A stretch of DNA of 64,000 bases from Alphaproteobacteria bacterium (GCA_040216735.1 JAVJOO010000005.1:372001-436000); one strand, 5' to 3'; shown: positions 19,539-29,049, numbered from the stretch's first letter. Made by a program: numbers and translations. Notes: generated from the letters alone by a model not told the origin.

Positions 19539-20146
19539 GCGCCGGTGCACAGGAGTTGCATCAACGTCGGGCGGACGAGGCCAAAGTAAATCGTGCGCTG
19601 CGGGTCGGGCTGCACATTGATCAGGCACGGCGGCCGATCGCCCACAAAACGGAGCGGGTCAATCGGATCCGGCGTGATTTCGACGTAAAATGTCGGGTCG
19701 TAGAGCGATACATCGAGCGAGGTCTGGGCGGGATCGACCGGCGCAGGCATGGCGATGACGAAGGCATAGGTCAGGCGCCCGTCTTCCAGCCGCACTTTGA
19801 AGTCGTCGACGGCGGTGATTGAAAGCGGGTCGCCGTCGAGCCACACGTTGCTGAAAAACCCGCTTTCCTTGAGATTTTCGGCACTCAACGCGGCTAGTTT
19901 CTCTGCTTCTTTTTCGTCGAGGACGCCGTCCTGATTCGCATCGAAGTCTGCCGTGGCCATGCCTGTGAAAAAGGGATCGAACGTCCAATTGATACGCAGG
20001 CCGGTTATCCGGTCTTCGGTGAAGAGGACTTCGACAAACGCATCGATCCAGACATGCGGGTGCGCCGCGGCGGGGGACGCGCTGAGAAGCGCGGACATCG
20101 CCACGACATATACCGCCACCAGACGCCTGCTCCACAACATGGGCAC
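19535..20146 (-). CDS. DUF1007 family periplasmic protein
   Basis: A 203-residue protein with a Sec signal peptide ending near SPAAAHPHVW, then the DUF1007 pattern HPHVWIDAFVEVLF, DPFFTGM, and an EF-hand-like loop DFDANQDGVLDEKE at about residues 68-81. DUF1007 proteins are habitually paired with NicO transporters. It follows znuA by 32 bp, so the likely operon is znuA-DUF1007-nicO. It could present metal to the transporter; no enzymatic role is visible. Confidence 0.87.
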   Translation of the reverse strand: MPMLWSRRLVAVYVVAMSALLSASPAAAHPHVWIDAFVEVLFTEDRITGLRINWTFDPFFTGMATADFDANQDGVLDEKEAEKLAALSAENLKESGFFSNVWLDGDPLSITAVDDFKVRLEDGRLTYAFVIAMPAPVDPAQTSLDVSLYDPTFYVEITPDPIDPLRFVGDRPPCLINVQPDPQRTIYFGLVRPTLMQLLCTGA

Positions 20147-20178
20147 AGTTCTAGATTAAGCCTCGGCAAACGCGCAAT

Positions 20179-21210
20179 TCACAATGTCGGCGTCAGGCAC
20201 GCCGCGAGCGACGATGCCAAGGCGGTCATTAGACGGCCATAGAGGTCGGGGCCCGGCGACAGTTCGGCGCCGAGGGGGTCGGCGACACCCGCGCGGGCCG
20301 TCGTACCTTCGATCACGGTAGCGATCACATCGGGTCGGAACTGCGGTTCGGCGAAGACACACGTCGCGCCAGTCGTGGCGATCCGATCATGGATGGCGCG
20401 TAGGCGCCGCGCACCGGGTTTGCGGTCGGGTGCCACCGTTATTGCGCCAACCACCGCCAGGCCGTAGCGGTCTTCGAGATATTGGTAGGCATCGTGGAAC
20501 ACGACAAAGGGCCGGTCGCGCACGGGTGCCAGGATTTGCCCGAGGGCGCCGTCAAGTTCGTCGAGACCAGCTAGGGCGCGGGCGGCATTGCTTCGGTAGG
20601 CGGTGGCGCGCTCAGGATCGAGCCGCACCAGGGTGTCGGCGACCGCCGCGACGATCGCCCGCGCATTGGCCGGGTCGAGCCACAGGTGTGCGTCGATGTG
20701 ATCCTGCGCACCGTCGGACCTAGCATGATCGTCATGATCATCCGACTCGTCGTCGGCGTGATCGTGGCCTTTGCGTGCGTCGCCGTGATCATCGCCGTGA
20801 TCATCGCCGTGATCATGGGCGTGACTGTGGTCGTGCGGATCGGTCTCGAACGCCTCACCCGAACGCGCGGGCAGAAGCTTGATCGTCGGCAGGTCGACGA
20901 GGGTGAGAATCTCGCGCCCTGCCCGGTTGCCGCGCAACGCCCGAAGCAGAAACGTTTCGAGACTCGGGCCGACCCAAACGACGAGATCGGCGTCCTGTAG
21001 CGCCCGAGCGTCCGACGGCGCCATCGAATAGGCGTGGGGCGAGGCGCCGCCGCGCAGGAGGAGTGCCGGTTCGCTTACGCCCTCGGCGACCGCGGCAACC
21101 AAGCTGTGCACCGGCGGGATCGAGGCGACGATGCGCGGCGGCTCTGCGGCCCATGCGACCGGTGCCGAAGCGAAGAGAAAAAAAGCGAAGGCCGCAAGAT
21201 GCCGGTGCAT
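20179..21210 (-). CDS. znuA: zinc ABC transporter substrate-binding protein ZnuA
   Basis: A 343-residue periplasmic zinc-binding protein of the cluster 9 family. A signal peptide (about residues 1-21) is followed by IPPVHSLVAAV, the ligand in GGASPHAYSM (H59), a His/Asp-rich charged loop at about 126-162, DAHLWLDP (H175), and VVFHDAYQYLEDRYGL. The His-rich loop is the classical ZnuA feature. It is divergent from zur-znuC-znuB and has a Zur-box-like palindrome 12-26 bp before its ATG. Confidence 0.94.
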   Translation of the reverse strand: MHRHLAAFAFFLFASAPVAWAAEPPRIVASIPPVHSLVAAVAEGVSEPALLLRGGASPHAYSMAPSDARALQDADLVVWVGPSLETFLLRALRGNRAGREILTLVDLPTIKLLPARSGEAFETDPHDHSHAHDHGDDHGDDHGDARKGHDHADDESDDHDDHARSDGAQDHIDAHLWLDPANARAIVAAVADTLVRLDPERATAYRSNAARALAGLDELDGALGQILAPVRDRPFVVFHDAYQYLEDRYGLAVVGAITVAPDRKPGARRLRAIHDRIATTGATCVFAEPQFRPDVIATVIEGTTARAGVADPLGAELSPGPDLYGRLMTALASSLAACLTPTL

Positions 21211-21222
21211 GGCCGCTCCATG

Positions 21223-21237
21223 TGTTATAGAGTAACG
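21223..21237. promoter_or_regulatory. Zur box-like palindrome, znuA side
   Basis: TGTTATAGAGTAACG is an imperfect 7-1-7 inverted repeat. It lies 12 bp before the znuA start and 27 bp from the perfect copy on the zur side, and both match the TGTTATANTATAACA consensus of proteobacterial Zur. Confidence 0.7.
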
Positions 21238-21249
21238 AATCGAATATGA

Positions 21250-21264
21250 TGTTATAGTATAACA
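21250..21264. promoter_or_regulatory. Zur box, perfect palindrome, zur side
   Basis: TGTTATA-G-TATAACA is a perfect 7-1-7 inverted repeat that matches the known Zur consensus. It ends one base before the zur ATG at 21266, so it overlaps the place where a ribosome-binding site would be. Repressor bound here should shut off zur-znuC-znuB and probably znuA. Confidence 0.85.
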
Positions 21265-21265
21265 A

Positions 21266-21742
21266 ATGTCAACAAACGGATTTGAAAAGCACGATCACCG
21301 CCACTGCATTCGCGATGCCGTCGCCGCTGCCGAGGCTCTGTGCGCCGCCCGGGGCCTGCGCTTCACCACATTGCGGCGGCGGGTACTGGAACTGGTATGG
21401 CAAAGCCACCGCCCCATCGGGGCCTACGACCTATTGGATATGATCAAGGCCGAACGCGGCGGGGCCGCCCCACCGACCGTTTACCGTGCGCTCGACTTTT
21501 TGCTGGAAGCCGGCCTGGTTCACCGTATCGAATCGCTCAACGCGTTTGTCGGGTGCAATCATCCCGATGCGCCCCACGCCGCACAGTTCCTAATTTGCAC
21601 AACCTGCCGGCGCGTGGCCGAACTGAGCGACGACACGATCGCGCGCCGGATCGAGACCCGGGCGACCGGCGCGGGTTTTCAACCCGAGCGCCAAACGCTT
21701 GAGGTCACAGGCACCTGCGACGCCTGCGCCCGGCCGTCATGA
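21266..21742 (+). CDS. zur: Fur-family zinc uptake regulator Zur
   Basis: A 158-residue Fur-family repressor. It carries the DNA-binding winged helix (GLRFTTLRRRVLELVW...PPTVYRALDFLLEAGLVHRIES) and the structural zinc site C111/C114 and C151/C154, with NHPDAPHAAQFLI between. Zur identity rests on the znu context and the Zur boxes. No Shine-Dalgarno sequence is possible directly before the ATG because the operator occupies that position, so the message may be leaderless. The stop overlaps the znuC start (ATGA). Confidence 0.92.
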   Translation: MSTNGFEKHDHRHCIRDAVAAAEALCAARGLRFTTLRRRVLELVWQSHRPIGAYDLLDMIKAERGGAAPPTVYRALDFLLEAGLVHRIESLNAFVGCNHPDAPHAAQFLICTTCRRVAELSDDTIARRIETRATGAGFQPERQTLEVTGTCDACARPS

Positions 21743-22521
21743 ACATTGCGTCGCCTTCGCCGCACCGCCTCGACGGCGTTCTGGTCGACGCCCGGGGGTT
21801 AACCAAACGCTACGGCGGGCACGCGGTGCTCGATGCGGTGGACCTGACGTTGCGCCGCGGCGAACTGACGACGCTGATCGGTCCGAACGGATCGGGTAAG
21901 ACGACCTTGGTTCGCCTGCTGCTGGGTCTTGAACGGCCGAACGAGGGGAGCGTCACGGCGGTCGAGGGACTGCGGGTCGGCTATGTGCCGCAAGTCTTGC
22001 ACGTCGATGAGTCCCTGCCGATTACGGTGCGGCGTTTTTTGGCGTTGGGCGGGTCGCAAAAGGCCGAGATCGAAACGGCCTTGGCGGAGGTTGGAGCAAG
22101 CCACGTTATTGGGGCGCCGTTGCAGACCATCTCGGGTGGCGAAATGCGGCGCGTGTTGCTGGCGCGCGCGCTGTTGCGGGAACCGGACCTGTTGGTCCTC
22201 GATGAACCCACGGCAGGCGTCGACTTGAATGGCCAAGCCGAGCTGTACGAGCTCATCAACACAGTCCGGCGCAACAAGAACTGCGCGGTGTTGTTGATCT
22301 CGCACGACCTCCACGTCGTGATGGCGGCGACAGACCATGTCGTGTGCCTCAACCACCATGTTTGTTGTAGCGGGGCGCCCGACGCGGTGAGCGAGCACCC
22401 GGAGTACCTCGCCCTCTTCGGTCCCAAGGCCGCGCGCACCCATGCGGTCTACACCCACGATCACGACCACGCGCATACCGTCGGGGGCGACGTGGTGCCG
22501 CTGACGAAGACGGCGCCATGA
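21739..22521 (+). CDS. znuC: zinc ABC transporter ATP-binding protein ZnuC
   Basis: A 260-residue ATPase with Walker A GPNGSGKTT, the signature ISGGEMRRVLLAR, Walker B LLVLDEPTAGVD and LISHDLHVV. The C-terminus has a His-rich tail (HAVYTHDHDHAHTVGG), common in ZnuC. Translation is coupled to zur and znuB by 4-bp overlaps. Confidence 0.95.
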   Translation: MNIASPSPHRLDGVLVDARGLTKRYGGHAVLDAVDLTLRRGELTTLIGPNGSGKTTLVRLLLGLERPNEGSVTAVEGLRVGYVPQVLHVDESLPITVRRFLALGGSQKAEIETALAEVGASHVIGAPLQTISGGEMRRVLLARALLREPDLLVLDEPTAGVDLNGQAELYELINTVRRNKNCAVLLISHDLHVVMAATDHVVCLNHHVCCSGAPDAVSEHPEYLALFGPKAARTHAVYTHDHDHAHTVGGDVVPLTKTAP

Positions 22522-23363
22522 CCTTGTCACTCGACGACTTTGTCGTCCGCGCTCTGATCGCCGGGGTCGGCGTCGCGTTGGTCGCCGGGCCGCTCGGCTG
22601 TTTCATCGTGTGGCGGCGCATGGCTTTTTTCGGCGCGACGATGTCGCACGCCGCGTTGCTCGGGGTGTCACTCGCCTTCTTACTCAACGTCAATGTCACG
22701 TTGGGGATCGTCGGCGCCTGCACCGTCACGGCGTTGGTCCTGTTGTCGCTGACGCGGTTGCAGGTTGTCCCCACCGACACACTGCTGGGCTTGCTCGCCC
22801 ATGCGTCGCTGGCGCTGGGTCTCGTGGCGATTTCGTTTCAAGAAACGGTGCGGATCGATCTGCTTAGCCTGCTGTTCGGCGACATCCTGTCTGTGTCGCG
22901 CGGCGACCTCGCGTGGATATTGGGCGGCGGTGCCGCCGCGCTGGCAACGTTAGGGGCGATCTGGCGACCGTTGCTCTCGGCCACGGTCCACGAGGAATTA
23001 GCCCAAGTTGAAGGTGTGCGGGTTCGGCTAGTACAAGCAGCGTTTGTATTGGTGATGGCGGTGGTCGTCGCGATCGCCATGAAGATCGTCGGGTTGCTAT
23101 TGATTATTTCCATGCTGTTGATTCCACCGGCGGTCGCGCGGCGCTTCGCCGTGACGCCCGAAGCGATGGCGTTGCTTGCAGCAGCGGTCGGCGTTATCGC
23201 GGTGTTCGGCGGTATCGAGGCATCGCTCGCCTGGGATACGCCCGCCGGACCCTCTATTGTCACCGCCGCAACGGCGCTGTTCGTTCTGTCGCTCCCCCTC
23301 TCCGCCACGATCTGGCGCGCGTTCCTCAAGAAACCCAAGGATACCCACCACCATGACCACTGA
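22518..23363 (+). CDS. znuB: zinc ABC transporter permease ZnuB
   Basis: A 281-residue inner-membrane permease of the ABC-3 family with about eight hydrophobic helices. FIVWRRMAFFGATMSHAALLGVSLAF is the family signature near the N-terminus, and MKIVGLLLIISMLLIPPAVARRF marks the C-terminal half. The C-terminus ends in a short His run. Its last 11 bp overlap the DUF169 gene. Confidence 0.95.
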   Translation: MTLSLDDFVVRALIAGVGVALVAGPLGCFIVWRRMAFFGATMSHAALLGVSLAFLLNVNVTLGIVGACTVTALVLLSLTRLQVVPTDTLLGLLAHASLALGLVAISFQETVRIDLLSLLFGDILSVSRGDLAWILGGGAAALATLGAIWRPLLSATVHEELAQVEGVRVRLVQAAFVLVMAVVVAIAMKIVGLLLIISMLLIPPAVARRFAVTPEAMALLAAAVGVIAVFGGIEASLAWDTPAGPSIVTAATALFVLSLPLSATIWRAFLKKPKDTHHHDH

Positions 23364-24066
23364 TTTCCGCACCGCTGCCGCCGACCTCGTCGATATCCTC
23401 GGTTTGAGCACGCCGCCGCTGGCCATCGCCTTCCATGTGACGCCTTCGGGCGTGGCCCCGTTCGGCGGCGCCCACCCCGCCCCGACCGAAGGTGGCCGAA
23501 CGGGCGCCGTTGCTGCCGGTTGCGTGTTTTGGATGAAGGCGGTCGAACGAACCTTTGCGACGGACGCCGCCGACCACGCCAACTGCAGCGTTGGCTCCCT
23601 CACCCACGGCTTTCGCACTCTGGACGAGGTTGCCGGGAACGAAGACGTTGCAGCGTTGGTCGGCGCCGAATGGGTGTCGCCCGACATGTTTCCGCACATC
23701 CCGACGGTCGCCGAGACCCCAGCGCAGGTGGTCTATGGGCCGCTGGCCGACGCCGTCGCGGCAGATGTGGTGTTCCTCCGCCTCAACGGCAAACAGGCAA
23801 TGATGCTGCACGACGCCTGTCCCGACATTCAGTTCGAAGGCAAACCGCAGTGCCATGTCATCCCCATCGCCAAGGACCAAGGCAAGATCGCGCTCAGCGT
23901 CGGTTGCATGTTGAGCCGGGTGCGGACCGGAATGTCGAACAACGACATGACCTGCGCGATCCCGGCGGCACGGACCGGCGAGGTGATCGCCGCGCTGAAG
24001 AAAGCGGCGGCCGCCGACCGCCACGTCGCGGCCTACGCGGCCCAGGACTCCAAGCGCTTCGCCTGA
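23353..24066 (+). CDS. DUF169 family protein
   Basis: A 237-residue member of the uncharacterised DUF169 family (COG2043). Visible hallmarks are LSTPPLAIAF, GCVFWMKAVERTF, NCSVGSLTHGF, LRLNGKQAMMLHDAC and SVGCMLSRVRTGMSNNDMTCAIP, with several conserved cysteines (CVFW, NCSVG, DAC, GCM, TCAIP). The start at 23353 overlaps the znuB end by 11 bp; a longer in-frame reading from 23176 lies inside znuB. The function is unknown. The conserved cysteines would suit metal or cofactor binding, and its place after znuB suggests zinc-linked expression. Confidence 0.85.
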   Translation: MTTDFRTAAADLVDILGLSTPPLAIAFHVTPSGVAPFGGAHPAPTEGGRTGAVAAGCVFWMKAVERTFATDAADHANCSVGSLTHGFRTLDEVAGNEDVAALVGAEWVSPDMFPHIPTVAETPAQVVYGPLADAVAADVVFLRLNGKQAMMLHDACPDIQFEGKPQCHVIPIAKDQGKIALSVGCMLSRVRTGMSNNDMTCAIPAARTGEVIAALKKAAAADRHVAAYAAQDSKRFA

Positions 24067-24097
24067 GGCAGCGCGACCGCCGGGCGGGGGCGAGGCC

Positions 24098-25009
24098 GTG
24101 GACGCGAACCCTATGCCCGCCGCCCGAGCCGACGCCGAGATTGCACCCATGACCGCCGGCGACGAAAACTTTCCGGTTGGGTCGTGGCTGCTGCCGCGGG
24201 CGCTGCGGCCCCACGTCGCGGTGTTCTACAACTTCGCTCGGGGTGCCGACGATATTGCTGACAGCCCGGACCTGCCAGCGGCCGAGAAATACGCGCGGCT
24301 GGATGGTTTCGAGGCGGCGTTGCACGGCGACGCGGCGGACGATCCTGCAACCGCCCCTGCCCTTCGGATGCGCGAATCGTTGGCGGAGACTGGGATCGCG
24401 CCGCGACACTGCTATGACTTGCTGGACGCCTTTCGCCAGGACGTCGCGACGCGGCGCTACGCCGACTGGGAAGCGCTGATGGCCTATTGCGCCCGCTCGG
24501 CCAACCCGGTAGGGCGCTATCTGCTCGACTTGCACGGCGAGACGACGGAACTCTATACGGTGTCGGATCCACTGTGCAGCGCGCTTCAGGTCATCAATCA
24601 TTTACAAGACGCGCAGGACGACCTGCGTCGCCTGGACCGCGTGTATGTGCCGCAAGACTGGTTCGCGGCGGCAGGTATCGATGCGCGCGCGCTCGACGCC
24701 GACCGGAGTAGCCCGGCACTGCGCGGCGTCCTCGATCGCTGCCTCGACGGCGTCGACGCGTTATTGGCACAGACCGCGCCGTTGCCGACGGCGCTGCGTC
24801 ACCGTCGGCTTGCCCTTGAATCGGCGGCGATTTTGTCGGTGGCACAGGACTTGGCCGCGGCGTTGCGCGTCCGCGACCCCCTTGCCGGCCGGGTTGTGCA
24901 ATCGCGCGCGGCCTTTGTCGCCCATGCCGCGCGCGGCATCCTCGGCACGTTAATCCGCCGGACGGTATCGCGCGGGCCGTCCTCTCACGCCGCTACCCCT
25001 CACCCATGA
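24098..25009 (+). CDS. hpnC: hydroxysqualene synthase HpnC
   Basis: A 303-residue trans-isoprenyl diphosphate synthase-like enzyme of the squalene/phytoene synthase fold. In the three-step bacterial squalene route HpnC converts presqualene diphosphate to hydroxysqualene. ENFPVGSWLLP is the HpnC hallmark, FARGADDIAD the first Asp-rich motif, and LQDAQDDLRRLDRVYVP the second. The GTG start at 24098 follows GGGGGCGAGG; ATG at 24113 is the alternative. It is coupled to hpnD by ATGA. Confidence 0.92.
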   Translation: MDANPMPAARADAEIAPMTAGDENFPVGSWLLPRALRPHVAVFYNFARGADDIADSPDLPAAEKYARLDGFEAALHGDAADDPATAPALRMRESLAETGIAPRHCYDLLDAFRQDVATRRYADWEALMAYCARSANPVGRYLLDLHGETTELYTVSDPLCSALQVINHLQDAQDDLRRLDRVYVPQDWFAAAGIDARALDADRSSPALRGVLDRCLDGVDALLAQTAPLPTALRHRRLALESAAILSVAQDLAAALRVRDPLAGRVVQSRAAFVAHAARGILGTLIRRTVSRGPSSHAATPHP

Positions 25010-25863
25010 CAACCAGTCCTACCGACCTCGCCGGCGCCCGCGCCCATGTGCGGGCTGTGGTCGATGGTTCAGGAACCTCGTTCGGCTGGACCATGCGGGT
25101 TCTCCCCGAAAAACAGCGGCATGCGATGTACGCGATCTATGCGTTTTGCCGCGAGGTCGACGACATTGCCGACGAGCCCGGCGAGACGGCGACCAAGGTG
25201 CGCGAGCTCGCGGCATGGCGCGCGGAGATCGACGCGGTCTACGGCGGATCGGCGCAGCGGCCGACGGCGATCGCCCTGGCCGAGGCGCTCGGGCAATTCG
25301 CGCTGCCGAAGGATGCTTTCCTTGCGGTGATCGACGGCATGGCGATGGATTTGCACGGCGACATGCGGGCGCCGTCTGAGGAGACGTTGCACCTCTATTG
25401 CGACCGTGTCGCGGGCGCGGTCGGGCGGTTGTCACTCGCGGTTTTCGAGGGCGCCGAAGGCATCGCCGAACCGCTCGCCAAAGCCTTGGGAGAGGCGTTG
25501 CAGCTCACCAATATTTTGCGCGACCTTGGCGAGGACGCGCGCTTGGGGCGCTTGTATTTGCCACGCGAACGCTTGCGCGCGCATGGCATCGATAGCGACG
25601 ATCCGGTGGCGGTGCTGGCTCATCCCAACGTCGGTGCCGTGTGCTCAGAACTTGCGCAGCGCGCGCGCCAGCGCTTCGCCGAGAGTTCGGCGTTGGTCGC
25701 GCGGGGCGCGCGTAGACCTTTGAAACCGTGCCGAATGATGATCGCCGTCTATGGCAGCGTCCTGAGCGGCTTGGAACGTCGCGGCTGGCGCGACCCGCGC
25801 GCGCCTTTTCGCTTGCCCCGCCGGACCAAACTGTGGCTCGCGCTGCGCTATGGGATGTTCTGA
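25006..25863 (+). CDS. hpnD: presqualene diphosphate synthase HpnD
   Basis: A 285-residue squalene/phytoene synthase-fold enzyme that condenses two farnesyl diphosphates to presqualene diphosphate. Motifs: AIYAFCREVDDIADE (first Asp-rich motif) and LTNILRDLGEDARLGRLYLPRE (second). It is the middle gene of hpnCDE, with a 4-bp overlap with hpnC and a 1-bp overlap with hpnE (TGATG). Confidence 0.94.
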   Translation: MTTSPTDLAGARAHVRAVVDGSGTSFGWTMRVLPEKQRHAMYAIYAFCREVDDIADEPGETATKVRELAAWRAEIDAVYGGSAQRPTAIALAEALGQFALPKDAFLAVIDGMAMDLHGDMRAPSEETLHLYCDRVAGAVGRLSLAVFEGAEGIAEPLAKALGEALQLTNILRDLGEDARLGRLYLPRERLRAHGIDSDDPVAVLAHPNVGAVCSELAQRARQRFAESSALVARGARRPLKPCRMMIAVYGSVLSGLERRGWRDPRAPFRLPRRTKLWLALRYGMF

Positions 25864-27119
25864 TGGGGCGGGTCCACGTCGTCGGCGGCGGTCTGGCCGG
25901 CCTTGCCTGTGCGGTGGCGTTGTGCCGGGCGGGGCGACGCGTAACTCTCTATGAAGCGGCGCCCCAGCCCGGCGGTCGGTGCCGGTCCTATTTCGACGAA
26001 ACCCTCGGTCGCACGATCGACAACGGCAATCATCTTCTCATGAGCGGCAACGCCGAGGCGCTGCGCTACCTCGAGACCATCGGGGCGTCGGGCACGCTGA
26101 CGGGACCGGTCGACGCGGAGTTTCCGTTCATCGACCTTGCCACGAACGCGCGCTGGACGGTGCGGCCCGGCGCAAGTCCCTTGCCCTGGTGGTTGCTGGT
26201 TCGCGGCCGTCGGGTACCGGGGACGCGGCTTCGGGATTATGCGGGCGGTATCGGCCTACTAAGAGCCCGGCCCGACGCGACGGTAACCGACGTGCTCGAC
26301 CCGGCGGGCGCACTCTACACGCGCTTTTGGGAACCTCTGGCCGTCGCTGCCCTGAACTGTGCGCCGTCGGTGGGCGCCGCGGCGTTGCTGCGATCTGTGA
26401 TGCTGCGCACGTTCGCGCGCGGCGCGGCGGCTTGCCGCCCGTTGGTCGCGGTGGAGGGACTCTCGCAGACCTTCGTGTATCCGGCCGTCCGCTATATCGA
26501 AACCGAAGGCGGCGCGGTGCGGTGCGGCACGGCAGTACGCGCCGTCGCATGGCAGGGCGATAGGCCAGTGTCGCTGCGCTTGGACTCAGGGCCGGTCGCG
26601 TTGACCGATCACGACCGTCTCGTCATCGCCGTACCGCCTGGCGCGGCACAGCGGTTGCTGCCGAACTTGCAAACGCCGGAAGGATCGAGCGCCATCGTCA
26701 ACGCCCATCTGCGGTTCGATGCCCCCGTGGCTTGGCCGTGGCGCGCGCCCATGGTCGGGGTGATCGGCGGGACGGCGCAGTGGTTGTTTCGACGCGGCGA
26801 TATCGTCAGTGTCACGGTGAGCGGCGCAGATGTCTTGGCCGACCGACCGGCGGACGAGATCGCTTCCCTTGTGTGGCGCGACGTGGCCCATGCGTTGGGC
26901 CGATCCGATGCGGCGCCCCCGGTGACGCGCATCGTGAAAGAAAAGCGCGCGACATTTCTGCAATCCCCGGCGCAGGTCGCTAGGCGGCCCGCCACCCGGA
27001 CGCCGTGGCCGCGGGTTTATGTGGCGGGCGATTGGACCGCGACCGGCCTGCCGGCGACGATCGAGGGAGCTATTCTGAGCGGCAACCGCGCGGCGATCGC
27101 CGCGATGGCAGCACCGTGA
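25863..27119 (+). CDS. hpnE: hydroxysqualene dehydroxylase HpnE
   Basis: A 418-residue FAD-dependent amine-oxidase-like enzyme that reduces hydroxysqualene to squalene, the hopanoid precursor. The dinucleotide-binding motif VVGGGLAGLACAVALCRAGRRVTLYEA is at residues 5-31, GGRCRSYFDETLG and DNGNHLLMS follow, and the C-terminal FAD motif is VYVAGDWTATGLPATIEGAILSG. The start at 25863 overlaps the hpnD stop. No squalene-hopene cyclase gene is in the window. Confidence 0.93.
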   Translation: MGRVHVVGGGLAGLACAVALCRAGRRVTLYEAAPQPGGRCRSYFDETLGRTIDNGNHLLMSGNAEALRYLETIGASGTLTGPVDAEFPFIDLATNARWTVRPGASPLPWWLLVRGRRVPGTRLRDYAGGIGLLRARPDATVTDVLDPAGALYTRFWEPLAVAALNCAPSVGAAALLRSVMLRTFARGAAACRPLVAVEGLSQTFVYPAVRYIETEGGAVRCGTAVRAVAWQGDRPVSLRLDSGPVALTDHDRLVIAVPPGAAQRLLPNLQTPEGSSAIVNAHLRFDAPVAWPWRAPMVGVIGGTAQWLFRRGDIVSVTVSGADVLADRPADEIASLVWRDVAHALGRSDAAPPVTRIVKEKRATFLQSPAQVARRPATRTPWPRVYVAGDWTATGLPATIEGAILSGNRAAIAAMAAP

Positions 27120-27120
27120 C

Positions 27121-29049
27121 CTAGGCGCGAACCGGCGCTTCGAGGGTCTCGTTGTAACCCAAGGCTTGGAGCACGGTCGCCACTATTTGGGGCGCGTTGA
27201 GTCCCGCGAGGTCGTACTGCTTCTCCGGTTTGTCGTGATCGATGAAGAAATCCGGCAGGCACATCGGACGGAATTTCACTCCCGATTCAAGCAGCCCTTC
27301 GCGCGCGAGGAAGTGCGTTACCAGGGTCGCAAAACCGCCCATCGAGCCATCCTCGACGGTGATCAGGACTTCGTGCTCGGCAGCGAGCCTGCGGGCAATG
27401 GTTTCGTCGAAGGGTTTGGCGAAACGGGCATCGACGACGGTTGTCGATAGGCCGCGGGCGCCGAGAATGTCGGCGGCCTTGAGCGATTCATGGAGCCGGG
27501 TGCCGTAGGACATGATGGCGACCTTGGTGCCCTCGCGCACGACGCGGGCCTTGCCGATTTCAAGCGGCGTCCCTTTAGCCGGCAGCGCGACCCCAACCGA
27601 CTCGCCGCGCGGGTAGCGAATCGCGCTGGGGGCATCGTCGATCTGGGCGGCGGTCGCGACCATATGCATGAGTTCGGCTTCGTCGCTCGGCGCCATCAAC
27701 ACGAAACCGGGTAGGCTACCGAGGAACGCGATGTCGTAGGAGCCCTGGTGAGTCACCCCATCGGCCCCGACCATCCCGGCACGGTCCATCGCGAAGCGCA
27801 CCGGCAAGCGCTGAATGGCGACGTCGTGCACGACCTGGTCGTAGGCGCGCTGGAGGAACGTCGAATAGATCGTGGCGAAGGGCTTCAGACCGTCGGCGGC
27901 CATGCCCGCGCAAAACGTCACGCCGTGCTGTTCGGCGATGCCGACATCGAAGGCGCGGTTTGGGAAACGCTCGGCGAATTTGTCGATGCCGGTGCCGGTC
28001 GGCATCGCCGCGGTCACCGCGACGATGCGCTCGTCCTGCTCGGCTTCGGCGATGAGCCCCTGAGCAAAGACATTGGTGTAGGTCGGTGCGCCGGGCGCCG
28101 CCTTTACCTGTTTGCCGGTGACGACGTCAAACTTTGAGACGCCGTGGTATTTGTCGGCGGCATTCTCGGCGGGATCGTACCCCTTACCCTTTTGGGTGAC
28201 GACGTGAACCAGGATCGGGCCCTCACCGCGCGAATCCTTCGCGTTGCGCAGGACCGGCAACAGGTGGTCGAGGTTATGACCGTCGATCGGACCGACGTAA
28301 TAGAACCCCAGCTCTTCGAACAAAGTCCCGCCGGTGAGCATTCCGCGGGCATATTCCTCGGCCCGCCGCGCGGCTTTCTCGAACGGACGCGGGAATTTTT
28401 TGGCCAGCACCCGGCCCAAGTGGCGCATCGAGCGGTAGGGCTTGGCTGAAATCAGACGCGCAAGATAGGCGCTCATCGCACCGACCGGCGGCGCAATCGA
28501 CATGTCGTTGTCGTTAAGGATGACGATCAGTCGGCTCTTGGCGGCCCCAGCGTTGTTCATCGCTTCGTAGGCCATGCCGGCGCTCATCGCGCCATCGCCG
28601 ATGACGGCAACCACATTGTTGTCCGCGCCGCGCAAATCGCGGGCGACGGCGAAGCCGAGGCCCGCCGAAATCGATGTCGAGCTATGCGCGGCGCCAAAGG
28701 GGTCGTAAGCGCTTTCGCGCCGGCTGGTAAAGCCCGAAAGACCGCCACCCTGGCGCAGCGTGCGGATCCGGTCGCGGCGGCCGGTCAATATCTTGTGCGG
28801 ATAGGCCTGGTGCCCGACATCCCACAGGATTTTGTCGTCCGGCGTATCGAAGATGTAGTGGAGTGCCACGGTGAGTTCGACGACCCCGAGACCCGCCCCA
28901 AGGTGACCGCCGGTGTTCGAGACCGCGTCGATCATTTCCTGGCGTAGTTCGTCGGCTAGCTGGCGCAACTGGGATTCCGGCAATTGGCGCAAATCGGCCG
29001 GAAGCGCGACTGTGTCGAGGAGAGGCGTTTTACTGTCGTTCTGGGTCAC
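27121..29049 (-). CDS. dxs: 1-deoxy-D-xylulose-5-phosphate synthase Dxs
   Basis: A 642-residue thiamine-diphosphate enzyme that makes DXP from pyruvate and glyceraldehyde 3-phosphate, the first step of the MEP isoprenoid pathway. Visible are [32 protein letters not shown], the ThDP motif GDGAMSAG...NDND, and GAMPTGTG/AEQH in the pyrimidine domain (here written AAMPTGTG and [14 protein letters not shown]). It converges on hpnE with a 1-bp gap, which links precursor supply to squalene synthesis. Confidence 0.96.
   Translation of the reverse strand: MTQNDSKTPLLDTVALPADLRQLPESQLRQLADELRQEMIDAVSNTGGHLGAGLGVVELTVALHYIFDTPDDKILWDVGHQAYPHKILTGRRDRIRTLRQGGGLSGFTSRRESAYDPFGAAHSSTSISAGLGFAVARDLRGADNNVVAVIGDGAMSAGMAYEAMNNAGAAKSRLIVILNDNDMSIAPPVGAMSAYLARLISAKPYRSMRHLGRVLAKKFPRPFEKAARRAEEYARGMLTGGTLFEELGFYYVGPIDGHNLDHLLPVLRNAKDSRGEGPILVHVVTQKGKGYDPAENAADKYHGVSKFDVVTGKQVKAAPGAPTYTNVFAQGLIAEAEQDERIVAVTAAMPTGTGIDKFAERFPNRAFDVGIAEQHGVTFCAGMAADGLKPFATIYSTFLQRAYDQVVHDVAIQRLPVRFAMDRAGMVGADGVTHQGSYDIAFLGSLPGFVLMAPSDEAELMHMVATAAQIDDAPSAIRYPRGESVGVALPAKGTPLEIGKARVVREGTKVAIMSYGTRLHESLKAADILGARGLSTTVVDARFAKPFDETIARRLAAEHEVLITVEDGSMGGFATLVTHFLAREGLLESGVKFRPMCLPDFFIDHDKPEKQYDLAGLNAPQIVATVLQALGYNETLEAPVRA

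Noticed and set aside
20686-21000. Apparent hydrophobic membrane protein on the + strand
   Set aside because: It is the antisense of the His/Asp-rich loop of znuA; GAT and CAT codons read backwards as Ile and Met/Val.
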